A stretch of 64,000 nucleotides of DNA, taken from Myroides sp. N17-2. Lineage in GTDB: Bacteria; Bacteroidota; Bacteroidia; Flavobacteriales; Flavobacteriaceae. The stretch covers positions 24,132-88,131 of the forward strand of contig NZ_NSGJ01000019.1 in the NCBI RefSeq assembly GCF_002286775.1. Direction: 5' to 3'. Positions 53,701 through 61,237 of this stretch are shown here, one piece after another. How positions within the stretch are numbered: the stretch's first letter is position 1; each line of letters opens with the position of its first letter. The notes below the pieces were generated by a model. It saw nothing but the letters and a program-made list of their open reading frames with translations. It ran no database searches and was not told the DNA's origin. A program made the translations under genes and the position numbers.

Positions 53701-54552
53701 AATGCTATTAAAACAGATGGTACAGAGTTAATAACTACAGTTAATGATAAAGAGGCTAAGTTAACGTTAGCAGGAGATGTAACACTTAAAGGAGGAAAAA
53801 CAGTAGTTAATGCTATTCAAGGTACTCCAGTAAGTAATGTACCGCCTAATACAAATGGTCAAGCTTTAGTTTATAATACAACTAATAAGCAATGGGAACC
53901 AGGCACACCAAATGTAGGTGTAGCAAATGTTACTGATGCTAAAACATTAAGTACAGATGGTGTTATTGTTATTGGAGCTGATAGTAATGCTACAGCTACT
54001 ACAGCTGTGCAGTCTTTATTAGCTGATGTAAAATTAAATATTGCTAAAGACAAAATTACTACTGAGCATATTGCAAATGGTACTATTAAACCAGAAGATA
54101 TTGCTAAGGCAGGTAATAATCAAGTGTTAGTTACAGATACAGATGGTAATCCTTCTTGGAAAAATCAAAGTAAAGTAGCTCCACAATTCTTTTATATGCC
54201 AGCGGTTATTTTTGATACGAATGCAAAAGGAAATGGCTTAGTAAGAGATCTATATAAAGAATATGTAGATCAGTTTACTGGAGGAAAAGTAGGAGCAGGA
54301 AATGCAAATTATGATATTGCTCATGGTGCTAATGGATACAAAATGCCTTATGCAGGAGGAATTGTTGGTAGTGAAGGTGCTCCAGCAGATATAGCTGTGT
54401 TTGAAAGTGGAGAGTTACATTATTATGTAACTTATTATGACACAAAAGTATTTGCTAATCTAAAAATAGGTAGAGATGGTAAGCTTACTTATGATATCAT
54501 TGGTAATGCAACACCAGCATCTTATATGAATATCGTTTTTGTAATCAAATAA
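50749..54552 (+). CDS. Large repetitive exported stalk-like protein, locus B (1267 aa)
   Basis: 1267 aa. The signal peptide and cap (MKKRLLPVALLLGTMAANAQ, then VGIGTATPNKSAELLIESK) match locus A, although their DNA has diverged at many synonymous sites. The central repeats (about 110-1130) differ from those in A: TIVKGNETVTTL, NADGTYTYYNEKQI, VVFQEWNETTQKYENVD and ISTDKLGDKAVTSEKL recur. The C-terminal cap (APQFFYMPAVIFDTNAKGN through ASYMNIVFVIK) is shared with A but has a ~25-residue insert around GGIVGSEGAP. No T9SS CTD and no cysteine were seen. It is likely the stalk partner of the locus B head protein. A hairpin without T run follows the gene. Confidence 0.72.
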   Translation: MKKRLLPVALLLGTMAANAQVGIGTATPNKSAELLIESKNRGLLIPNVPLNSTTDAVTITNGNVQSLMVYATKTQGDITPGYYYWDINVWKRLTADADIPQIVVNKFQEIVNKDGDKVQNIIKNIVKNTEGNVIYEGDKLYTYTKEGDKVIKQEIKDKLTTIVYDEASGDYIYYNENAVDRNGKIIGEGIRIKVKETVINKFGDIINNKTVQEHITNYLDGTHVGGNVYYEGDKLTYVTKEGDRKEVSINSVVTANESKTAIITVNKKQYYVAEEYLVANKGVVPTTVDAANLPKGIYAVDVVGGVVNNLEEIVNNGPVNVDGRTFKTVNDYITYLTESKGGFTKIVYDQSTGDVVFQEWNETTQKYENVDNSKFSTIVKGNETVTTLLDNKNGTYTYTSENGTKTIVDIPSSVVKQFETIVKQPVTVDGRTFTNVDEYIKYVTETKGGFTKIVYNKEGDVVFQEWNETTQKYENVDNSKFSTIVKGNETVTALVKNADGTYTYYNEKQIGADGQPLTGETGVTIDPKEVSVALNTTKNVYEFKNSAGVVVGEIDANAKGIAFNKDNTSFTSTNVQDALVELLNKITTVEGTSGDLVVSGGLEFLAKTTGVKALLADANIQVANKGISTDKLGDKAVTSEKLNAGETTEEGARVGIADKDGNVVYQTLDTVVKGNETVTVLVKNADGTYTYYNEKQIDANGDPIKGATGVTIDPKLVNVEDLSKTEGKYIFKDSKGNPIATININSDNILYDSTNSGLTSTNVKDALDELANTIATSKGDLSVSGGLEFTGTTDGAAKLLADAGIQIANKGISTDKLGDKAVTSEKLNAGETTEEGARVGIADKDGNVVYQTLDTVVKGNETITTLVQGTNIKVSELKEGNSIKYTLDVPTATKDVAGVVKAGEGLNVDGAGNLTVNYETAKEKLATGNVTSTTIVVNKGEASEGSTFKNIDLEVAPGTNGQVMVTKEGKATWVAQSEIVPTTTNAIKTDGTELITTVNDKEAKLTLAGDVTLKGGKTVVNAIQGTPVSNVPPNTNGQALVYNTTNKQWEPGTPNVGVANVTDAKTLSTDGVIVIGADSNATATTAVQSLLADVKLNIAKDKITTEHIANGTIKPEDIAKAGNNQVLVTDTDGNPSWKNQSKVAPQFFYMPAVIFDTNAKGNGLVRDLYKEYVDQFTGGKVGAGNANYDIAHGANGYKMPYAGGIVGSEGAPADIAVFESGELHYYVTYYDTKVFANLKIGRDGKLTYDIIGNATPASYMNIVFVIK
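52621..53334 (+). repeat. 159-bp direct repeat inside the locus B stalk gene
   Basis: Positions 52621-52779 recur at 53176-53334, 555 bp (185 codons) apart, with a single base difference that I can see. They encode ISTDKLGDKAVTSEKLNAGE followed by a stretch up to VVKGNE. Similar shorter repeats lie at about 51770-51895 and 52091-52215. Recombination between such copies would keep the reading frame. Confidence 0.85.
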
Positions 54553-54567
54553 CGAATTAAAACAGTT

Positions 54568-54601
54568 AAGCGTTATGAGCTAGAAATGACTCATAACGCT
54601 T
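54568..54601 (+). other. Intercistronic hairpin without U-tract after the locus B stalk gene
   Basis: AAGCGTTATGAG (54568-54579) pairs with CTCATAACGCTT (54590-54601), 12 bp, 10-nt loop. It is followed by ATAAAATT, not a T run. The position is the same as the 39469-39504 hairpin of locus A but the sequence is unrelated. Confidence 0.6.
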
Positions 54602-54631
54602 ATAAAATTAAATTATAATTATAAATATAAT

Positions 54632-57600
54632 ATGATATATAAAATTATAAATAAGATAACAATAAAGGTTGTACTTACTTTAAGCATAGTCTTAGGAGTA
54701 AGTACCACCATGTTGGCAGATGGTTCTAGAAATTTATATCCTCTAGGTGCTGACGGACATCGTGCTATGTTATTGGGGAATAAACATAGCTCCCCAGAAG
54801 CAATACCTTTTCCAAATGCTGGAGCACATTACGTATATGCAAAAGCAGGAGAAACAATCACAATGGCATCTTCAGCACAAGGAACTAATTCTACAGATAG
54901 ATGGGGGAAGTATAATGATGAAAAAGGAGGAATTTATTTGTATGGACCTAATGGGGAGATTCTTATAAATCAAAATAAGACAGAAGGGCAAATTGCTAAT
55001 CGTACAGCTGAGTTAGCTGGACCTAAATTGTCAACAATTAGTCAAGGTGGATATACTCCTATTTATTATAAAGTTCCAAAAGGAGGAGAGGGGATTTATC
55101 GTGTAGAGTTTACTGGACAAAGAACAGTTGGTAATAATCGTGTTGGAGAAACAGGATATGTTCAATTAGCAGATAGTCAATGGAAAGAAGTTGACGCTTT
55201 TAGTATTATAGCTTGGGATGTATCAGTTATTAATGAAAGTAACAAAGAGTTTGTTGATGGTAGGGTTTATGCTACGAATTTAAACTTTTCTAATGGAAAT
55301 TTTAATAGTGGAACAAATTATCAAGATGTAAAATTTAAAGGACAATTTTTTGTTCGTACCAATGATGGTTTTACGTACAGAGTTACACACAAAGGTTCGT
55401 CAGGAATTGTATGGGCTTTCTTTGTGAATAACAATGGTTTCTATGATGTTAAAACAAAGAATTCTTTGTATAAGAGTATGAATAATGAAGCTAGTCAAGT
55501 TATCGATAATATTCATAATCCTAATACACCTGATAATGATAGTAATATTACCCATAAGATATACTATACATTACCAGCTAGAGATATGCCTTTAAAAGCA
55601 AAAGTAGCTATTAATAGTGGATCTTATGGTTTAACGACTTGGTTAAATCCTAAAGTAATAGAACCAGAAGTCTCTAATGTAAAGATAGTAGGTGCTGAAG
55701 GTACAGTAGGAATTTTTGGACATAAAGGTGGATACATAGAGTTTGATGTCCCCGTGAGTGGACAACAATTTACTATAGATATTTTAAGTAATGGATCTGT
55801 ATTTAAAAAATTAGAAGGAAATACTAAAGAGGGACACAATAAAATTTATTGGGATGGAGTAGGAGCAGATGGAGAAACAAAACTAAAAGGTGTAGTTCCT
55901 GTTGATCTAAATGTACAATTGCAAGGTGCTGAAGTTCACTTTCCTTTCTTTGATATGGAATACAATAAAGGAGGAATAGCAATTGAATTATTAGATTACA
56001 ATGATTACAATAATGTGCTATCGGATTTAGTGTTTTGGAATGATAGTGATATACCCGATGTTAATAGTAGATATGGAGAAAATGTTTCGCCTAAAAATAA
56101 TAGTCATTTAAAACCTGGGAATAAGGGAATTAGTAGTAATACTAATGGACATAAATGGGGTGAAGGAGGTTCTGGATCAAGTAATACATTTGGTGATAAA
56201 AAGTCAATGGATACTTGGACTTTTAGAGTTGGAAATAAGAAAGAAATTAAGACTACTGTAGTTATAAAAGAGGCTGACCTTTATACTAATATTACTTATA
56301 AAGTAGGTGGTACTAGTAAAGGATATAAAGGAGATACGGTAGATTATGTTGTGACAGCTGGTAATAAAGGACCTTCTGATATTATAGCAGATACTAGTAA
56401 AGGAATCCATGGGGCACCTTTTACATTTACAGTTCCTCCTGGAGTAGATGTTGTTAATCCAAAAGGAGTAAAAGCAACTTTTAAATGTGCAAATGGAAAT
56501 GCTAAAGAATCAGTAGCACTTACTTATGATCCTCTAACGCGTACATTCCGTTCAGAATTACAAATACCTAATGGATGTACAGTTGAGTATAAAATCACAG
56601 GAGTGTTAAACGGTATGACAGGATCAATGATTGCAGAATCAACGATTATGAGACCTGCTGATGTTTCTGATCCAGATGCAACGAATGGAGACCCAAATGT
56701 GAAGCCAACGAATCCACATTATGAGTGTTATAATAATGATTTGGTTAAGTTAGGTACAGGAAGTAATGGATCGATAGGATGTAACAATATCAAAGAAGTT
56801 GTCTTTATGGCACTTGGAGAATGTGTAGATAAGATATTGTATTTTGAAGATTTTGATCGTGGATATTGGAATGTGAATTCAGGAAGAACGGATTGGACAC
56901 AGAGAGCTTCAATTAGTATTGGAACGAATGGAGAGATATTAACAAATCAGGATGGTTCGATACGTAGACAAGGACCTAGAGGAGGAGCGACAGCATCATA
57001 TCTTTTTGCACCAGGTGTTAACGATACACGTTATGCAGGAGCAAATAGAAATCCTCATAGTGAAGCTATCTCTGTAGCGCGTATCAAAAATGGATATTAC
57101 TCTGTAAATCCTCCTGGGTATGTACAGATGGGAATTCCAACAACAGATTCTTGGCATGAAGGAATCTGGGTAGAGAATGCACCAAGTAATGATCCAACTA
57201 TAGCAAATAGTAATTTTGACTGGACTCCAGCTTGGGATAATGCTAAAGCAATAAGAGATATGTCTGGAGCAGTAAATGGTTCAGCATTCTTAGTAAGAGG
57301 AGCTGCTTCAGCTGCGCAAAGTATTAAACCATTTTATGAGTTTGAATTAGCAGAAAAAATAGAGAAAGACAGAGTTTATACTTTAGATATCTATTCTTAT
57401 GTGACTTACCATGATAAAGATTATATGATCATGGATGTGTTAGATAAAGATACAGGTCATATCTATGCATCAGTTCCACTAAAGTATGGAGGTGTTGGAT
57501 TACCAGAAGGAGCTAAACCAGAAGGATTTAGTTTAGGATGGGTACCGTTGACAGCTAGTTTTACATTTGCAGAAGCTGCATGTGATGATGTGGTAAGTAA

Positions 57601-58846
57601 AAATGTGAAGATTGCTATTCGAGGTAGTCAAGATAGAGCTTTAGAAACAGGAAAAGGTTTTGGGCATACACTTATAGATAATATTACATTCTCTAAACGT
57701 ATTCAAAATCCAAGCTGTGGAATTCATGTCTCTAATATTACTTGTGCAGATGAGTGTTATCAAGATATAGTAGGTAAAGGTTTTGGATGGGGATATTATG
57801 CAGGTGAATTAGGTGGGAAAAAAGTTATTGAAGAAAGTTTTACGCAGCCAGGAACAGATGGAGGTTTTATACTAGATATTTATGAGTTAGATAACTCTTT
57901 TAATATGATAATTAATGGTGTTCCATTACATACAGAAGAATTAGAGTTTCAGAAAGATGGTGGATTAGAACAAAATGTACGTTTTAAAGCTGGTGGTATT
58001 TGGGAAGATGGAACAATTAATGATATTTGGCTGTTTCATCAAGGAGCAACTTTTGATTTAAAAGATCGCTTTAATAATCCTGTACCTACTGTTCAGGTTA
58101 TTATAGATAAATGGGGTAATGTTAAGTTGTATGGAAAACGAACAGAGGAGAGTGATCTAGAAGAGTTAGAGGTATTTGATAAACGTACTAAAAAAACTGT
58201 TCAATTATCTTCAATTGCATGGAATAATGATAGTAGTAATTCTTCTGCAAATGAAATAAAAGTAACTCAAAATGTAGTTAACGTAACTAGAATGTATGGT
58301 TTTGGTTATGGTCAGCAGCAAAAAGAGTGTGAGACTTGTACAATTGAGAAAGAAGGGGTATTTGTAGATGAAAGTAAAGATGAATATGCACAAGTAGGTG
58401 AAACAATCTTATATACTTTTGATGTTAGGAACTTAGGAGATATGGATATTCATGATGTAGAGATAGTAGATCAACTATTTGGTTTTACTATTAAACTGGA
58501 TGAAAACACACATTTACCTTTGCAGGAAGGAGTAACTTTCACTGGAGATAAAAACAATAATGGTATTTTAAATAGAAATGAAACGTGGACTTTTACAGTA
58601 TCTTATAAAGTAACTGAAGCTGATGTATTCGAAACGAAAGGAGTTTACAACCAAGCGACTGTAACAGGAGTTGGTAAATTGCCTAAATCAACACGTACTG
58701 TTGATGTAAAATCAACAGATCCAACACCATATAAGGAAGGGGATGAAGGATGGGATTCTAGTAACCCTTTTCATACATATGTTCCTTTAAAAGGGAATGG
58801 ATTATTGATAACTAATCCGATGATTTACCAAAAAGTGAGATATTAA
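54632..58846 (+). CDS. Large head-like surface protein, locus B (1404 aa)
   Basis: 1404 aa. An N-terminal hydrophobic signal region (VVLTLSIVLGVSTTMLADG) is followed by a beta-rich front to ~590 of unknown family (ITMASSAQGTNSTDRWGKYN, YRVEFTGQRTVGNN). A DUF11-like domain lies at ~595-700 (ADLYTNITYKVGGTSKGYKG), then a ~300-residue lectin/carbohydrate-binding-like module (YFEDFDRGYWNVNSG, FEFELAEKIEKDRVYTLDIY). The last ~350 residues match the tail of the 797-aa locus A protein: TDGGFILDIYELDNSFNMI, CETCTIEKEG, a DUF7507-like domain and the end ITNPMIYQKVRY. No T9SS CTD is seen. The front differs entirely from locus A, so one conserved tail carries two different heads. Confidence 0.7.
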   Translation: MIYKIINKITIKVVLTLSIVLGVSTTMLADGSRNLYPLGADGHRAMLLGNKHSSPEAIPFPNAGAHYVYAKAGETITMASSAQGTNSTDRWGKYNDEKGGIYLYGPNGEILINQNKTEGQIANRTAELAGPKLSTISQGGYTPIYYKVPKGGEGIYRVEFTGQRTVGNNRVGETGYVQLADSQWKEVDAFSIIAWDVSVINESNKEFVDGRVYATNLNFSNGNFNSGTNYQDVKFKGQFFVRTNDGFTYRVTHKGSSGIVWAFFVNNNGFYDVKTKNSLYKSMNNEASQVIDNIHNPNTPDNDSNITHKIYYTLPARDMPLKAKVAINSGSYGLTTWLNPKVIEPEVSNVKIVGAEGTVGIFGHKGGYIEFDVPVSGQQFTIDILSNGSVFKKLEGNTKEGHNKIYWDGVGADGETKLKGVVPVDLNVQLQGAEVHFPFFDMEYNKGGIAIELLDYNDYNNVLSDLVFWNDSDIPDVNSRYGENVSPKNNSHLKPGNKGISSNTNGHKWGEGGSGSSNTFGDKKSMDTWTFRVGNKKEIKTTVVIKEADLYTNITYKVGGTSKGYKGDTVDYVVTAGNKGPSDIIADTSKGIHGAPFTFTVPPGVDVVNPKGVKATFKCANGNAKESVALTYDPLTRTFRSELQIPNGCTVEYKITGVLNGMTGSMIAESTIMRPADVSDPDATNGDPNVKPTNPHYECYNNDLVKLGTGSNGSIGCNNIKEVVFMALGECVDKILYFEDFDRGYWNVNSGRTDWTQRASISIGTNGEILTNQDGSIRRQGPRGGATASYLFAPGVNDTRYAGANRNPHSEAISVARIKNGYYSVNPPGYVQMGIPTTDSWHEGIWVENAPSNDPTIANSNFDWTPAWDNAKAIRDMSGAVNGSAFLVRGAASAAQSIKPFYEFELAEKIEKDRVYTLDIYSYVTYHDKDYMIMDVLDKDTGHIYASVPLKYGGVGLPEGAKPEGFSLGWVPLTASFTFAEAACDDVVSKNVKIAIRGSQDRALETGKGFGHTLIDNITFSKRIQNPSCGIHVSNITCADECYQDIVGKGFGWGYYAGELGGKKVIEESFTQPGTDGGFILDIYELDNSFNMIINGVPLHTEELEFQKDGGLEQNVRFKAGGIWEDGTINDIWLFHQGATFDLKDRFNNPVPTVQVIIDKWGNVKLYGKRTEESDLEELEVFDKRTKKTVQLSSIAWNNDSSNSSANEIKVTQNVVNVTRMYGFGYGQQQKECETCTIEKEGVFVDESKDEYAQVGETILYTFDVRNLGDMDIHDVEIVDQLFGFTIKLDENTHLPLQEGVTFTGDKNNNGILNRNETWTFTVSYKVTEADVFETKGVYNQATVTGVGKLPKSTRTVDVKSTDPTPYKEGDEGWDSSNPFHTYVPLKGNGLLITNPMIYQKVRY

Positions 58847-58855
58847 ACCTAAATA

Positions 58856-58883
58856 ACTGTGTTAGTATTCGTACTAACACAGT
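58856..58883 (+). other. Intercistronic TTCG-tetraloop hairpin
   Basis: ACTGTGTTAGTA (58856-58867) pairs with TACTAACACAGT (58872-58883) around TTCG, a perfect 12-bp stem with a very stable tetraloop. No T run follows. It lies between the head-like gene and the CTD gene of locus B; locus A has only 2 bp at this junction. Confidence 0.62.
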
Positions 58884-58900
58884 GTTTAAAACTGAAAACT

Positions 58901-60193
58901 ATGCAATCAAAAAAACTATATAAATCAGTTGCCTTATTAGGTCTAGCGTTGCCAGCTACAGTAGTAGCACAGCAGGCTAAGAAAGATCAAGTAATGGTAA
59001 ACCAAGGAAAGATTTCAGTAGCAGAAGGTGGAGTAATGTCAACAATCTATGATTTTGACAATACAAAAGAAGGTTATGTGAAGAATGATGGAACGGTTTA
59101 TTACTACAGCAATTTCAACAATGATAATTTATACGAGCACAGTAACAATGCAAAAGGTTCAAAGGCGGTATTTACTCCATTTGAACAAGCAACTGGTGCG
59201 CAACATATCACAGGAAGTCAACCGTCAAACTTCTTTGATGTTGTTTTAGATAACTCAACTAAGGATATGGCTTTTGATCTAAAGAATGAAGCGAATGTAC
59301 GTGGAAGTGTAGACTTTAAGGACGGAATTATCAAAGTAGACTCTTTAGCGGGTATGCTTACTTTTCACCAAGGAGCTAAAGCATTAAAACCAACAGATAA
59401 GAGTCACGCAGAAGGGTATGTAGAGAAGATCGGTAACGAGGAGTTTCAGTATCCTAAGGGGGACAAAGGGCTTTATCGATATGCTAGAATCACTGCGCCT
59501 GAGAACGTAAAAGACGCTTACCAAGGGAAGTATAACTTAGATGATAAGAACTTCTTTAGAGCACGTCCAGCCGTTTCAGGAGTGATTAATCTTTTAGACC
59601 AGCGCGAGTACTGGACTGTAGATAAAGGAACAGACAACAGCAAGGGCGATATTATGCTAACATTAAGTTGGGATGAGCGCACTACGCCAGCGGAGTTACT
59701 AACAGATCCAGAAAAAGAATTACACATCGTACGTTGGGATGCAAAACAACAACTATGGGTAGATGAAGGTGGAGTAGTTAACCTTGGTGCAAAAGAAATC
59801 ACAACTGCTACAAGTGTAAAAGGATATGGATTTTTCACATTAGCAACAGTTAAGACAGACTTGTTATTAGAAGGTGATATCGTTATTTACAACCTTGTAA
59901 CTCCAGATGGAGATGGTAAGAATGACTACTTTATCATAGATAATATCAACAAATTCCCAAATAACACGGTAGAGGTTTATAACCGCTGGGGAGTAAAAGT
60001 ATACGATACGAAGAATTACGACAGCGCAGGTAATGTGTTTAAAGGATATTCAGATGGTCGTGTAACAATAAGTAAAAATGAGAAGTTACCTACAGGGACA
60101 TACTTCTACATCGTGAACTATGAATACAAAGATGCCAAAGGTTCACGCATGATTAAAAAATCAGGTTATCTACATTTAGAAAGCAATAAGTAA
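58901..60193 (+). CDS. Surface protein with T9SS type B CTD, locus B
   Basis: 430 aa from ATG 58901 (MQSKKLYKSVALLGLALPAT), chosen because it starts a good signal peptide. The open frame begins at 58859, but the extra 14 codons lie inside the TTCG hairpin. The front ~160 residues (VMVNQGKISVAEGGVMSTIYDF) are related to, but distinct from, the locus A protein. From SHAEGYVEKIGN onward the two are nearly identical. The type B CTD occupies the last ~90 residues (VIYNLVTPDGDGKNDYFIID, VEVYNRWGVKVYDT, KKSGYLHLE). It should be exported by T9SS with the PorP/SprF-like protein encoded 8 bp downstream. In locus A the CTD gene follows the head gene by 2 bp; here a 54-bp gap with a hairpin separates them. 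Confidence 0.87.
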   Translation: MQSKKLYKSVALLGLALPATVVAQQAKKDQVMVNQGKISVAEGGVMSTIYDFDNTKEGYVKNDGTVYYYSNFNNDNLYEHSNNAKGSKAVFTPFEQATGAQHITGSQPSNFFDVVLDNSTKDMAFDLKNEANVRGSVDFKDGIIKVDSLAGMLTFHQGAKALKPTDKSHAEGYVEKIGNEEFQYPKGDKGLYRYARITAPENVKDAYQGKYNLDDKNFFRARPAVSGVINLLDQREYWTVDKGTDNSKGDIMLTLSWDERTTPAELLTDPEKELHIVRWDAKQQLWVDEGGVVNLGAKEITTATSVKGYGFFTLATVKTDLLLEGDIVIYNLVTPDGDGKNDYFIIDNINKFPNNTVEVYNRWGVKVYDTKNYDSAGNVFKGYSDGRVTISKNEKLPTGTYFYIVNYEYKDAKGSRMIKKSGYLHLESNK

Positions 60194-60201
60194 GAGAATA
60201 T

Positions 60202-61146
60202 ATGAATATTCAACAAAACATAAAGAAAATCGGAATCAGCCTATTCGCCTTAGGCTGTTTTTCACAAATGCAAGCTCAACAAGATCCACAGTATACACAG
60301 TATATGTATAATGCGAATATGATTAACCCAGCCTATGCAGGAAGCAGAGGAACGTTAAACGTATTCGGTATGTACCGCACACAATGGGTAGGACTAGAAG
60401 GAGCACCTAAGACAGCTAATATATCTGTGTCAACTCCACTTGGAGATAGCGGATTGGGATTAGGAGTTAACTTCACTAATGACCGTATCGGTGCGATGGA
60501 TGAGAATAATATCTCTGTAGATTTATCTTACGCTATTGATTTAAATGAGGATTATAAATTGGCTTTTGGTCTTAAGGGAACAGCTAATCTATTAAACGTA
60601 GATTATACAAAACTTAATATCCACAACCCAACAGATCCTAATTCACAGGAGAATATCAGTAACAAGTTTAATCCAAATATAGGAGCGGGACTTTATATGT
60701 ATTCTGATAAAGCATATTTAGGAGTATCTGTACCTAACTTTCTAACAACAGATAGATATAAGGATAATGACAGAGAAACATCTGTGGCAACAATGCGTCA
60801 AAAGATGCACTTCTATTTAATGGGAGGATATGTATTTGATATCAGTGAAGATGTGTTGTTTAAACCAGCAGCTTTAGTAAAGGCAGTAAGTGGATCACCA
60901 CTACAAGTTGATCTAACAGCGAATGTATTATTATATGAGAAATTCACATTAGGAGCAGCGTATCGTTGGGATGCAGCAGTAAGTGCATTAGCGGGATTCC
61001 AAGTGAATGACAATATGTTTATTGGATATTCTTATGATTTTGACACTACTAATTTAAAACATTACAACTCAGGATCACATGAGATCTTTATGAGATTTGA
61101 GTTATTTAACCGTCGCAGTACGATTAATGCGCCTCGATTCTTCTAA
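60202..61146 (+). CDS. PorP/SprF family type IX secretion outer-membrane protein, locus B
   Basis: 314 aa, same length and layout as the locus A copy, with QDPQYTQYMYNANMINPAYA and the final NRRSTINAPRFF. The first ~140 residues are identical to locus A apart from one Val/Ile change, and the last ~65 residues differ at only a few positions. The middle (about 140-235) differs: DPNSQENISNKFNPNIGAG against SEAQENIKNKFSPNIGAG, and RETSVATMRQKMHFY against RDTELTIMRQKAHFY. The variable part probably covers loops facing the partner protein. It partners the locus B type B CTD protein, 8 bp upstream. Confidence 0.92.
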   Translation: MNIQQNIKKIGISLFALGCFSQMQAQQDPQYTQYMYNANMINPAYAGSRGTLNVFGMYRTQWVGLEGAPKTANISVSTPLGDSGLGLGVNFTNDRIGAMDENNISVDLSYAIDLNEDYKLAFGLKGTANLLNVDYTKLNIHNPTDPNSQENISNKFNPNIGAGLYMYSDKAYLGVSVPNFLTTDRYKDNDRETSVATMRQKMHFYLMGGYVFDISEDVLFKPAALVKAVSGSPLQVDLTANVLLYEKFTLGAAYRWDAAVSALAGFQVNDNMFIGYSYDFDTTNLKHYNSGSHEIFMRFELFNRRSTINAPRFF

Positions 61147-61237
61147 TCACTAAATGACTCATTAAATGTATTTGTGAAAGCGAAGTCTATAATGATGAGT
61201 AATATTAGAGATAGTGTAAGAGGACAAAGACACAACT

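Noticed and set aside
58859..58900. Start of the locus B CTD gene at 58859
   Set aside because: The extra codons lie in the TTCG hairpin and would spoil the signal peptide that begins at 58901.
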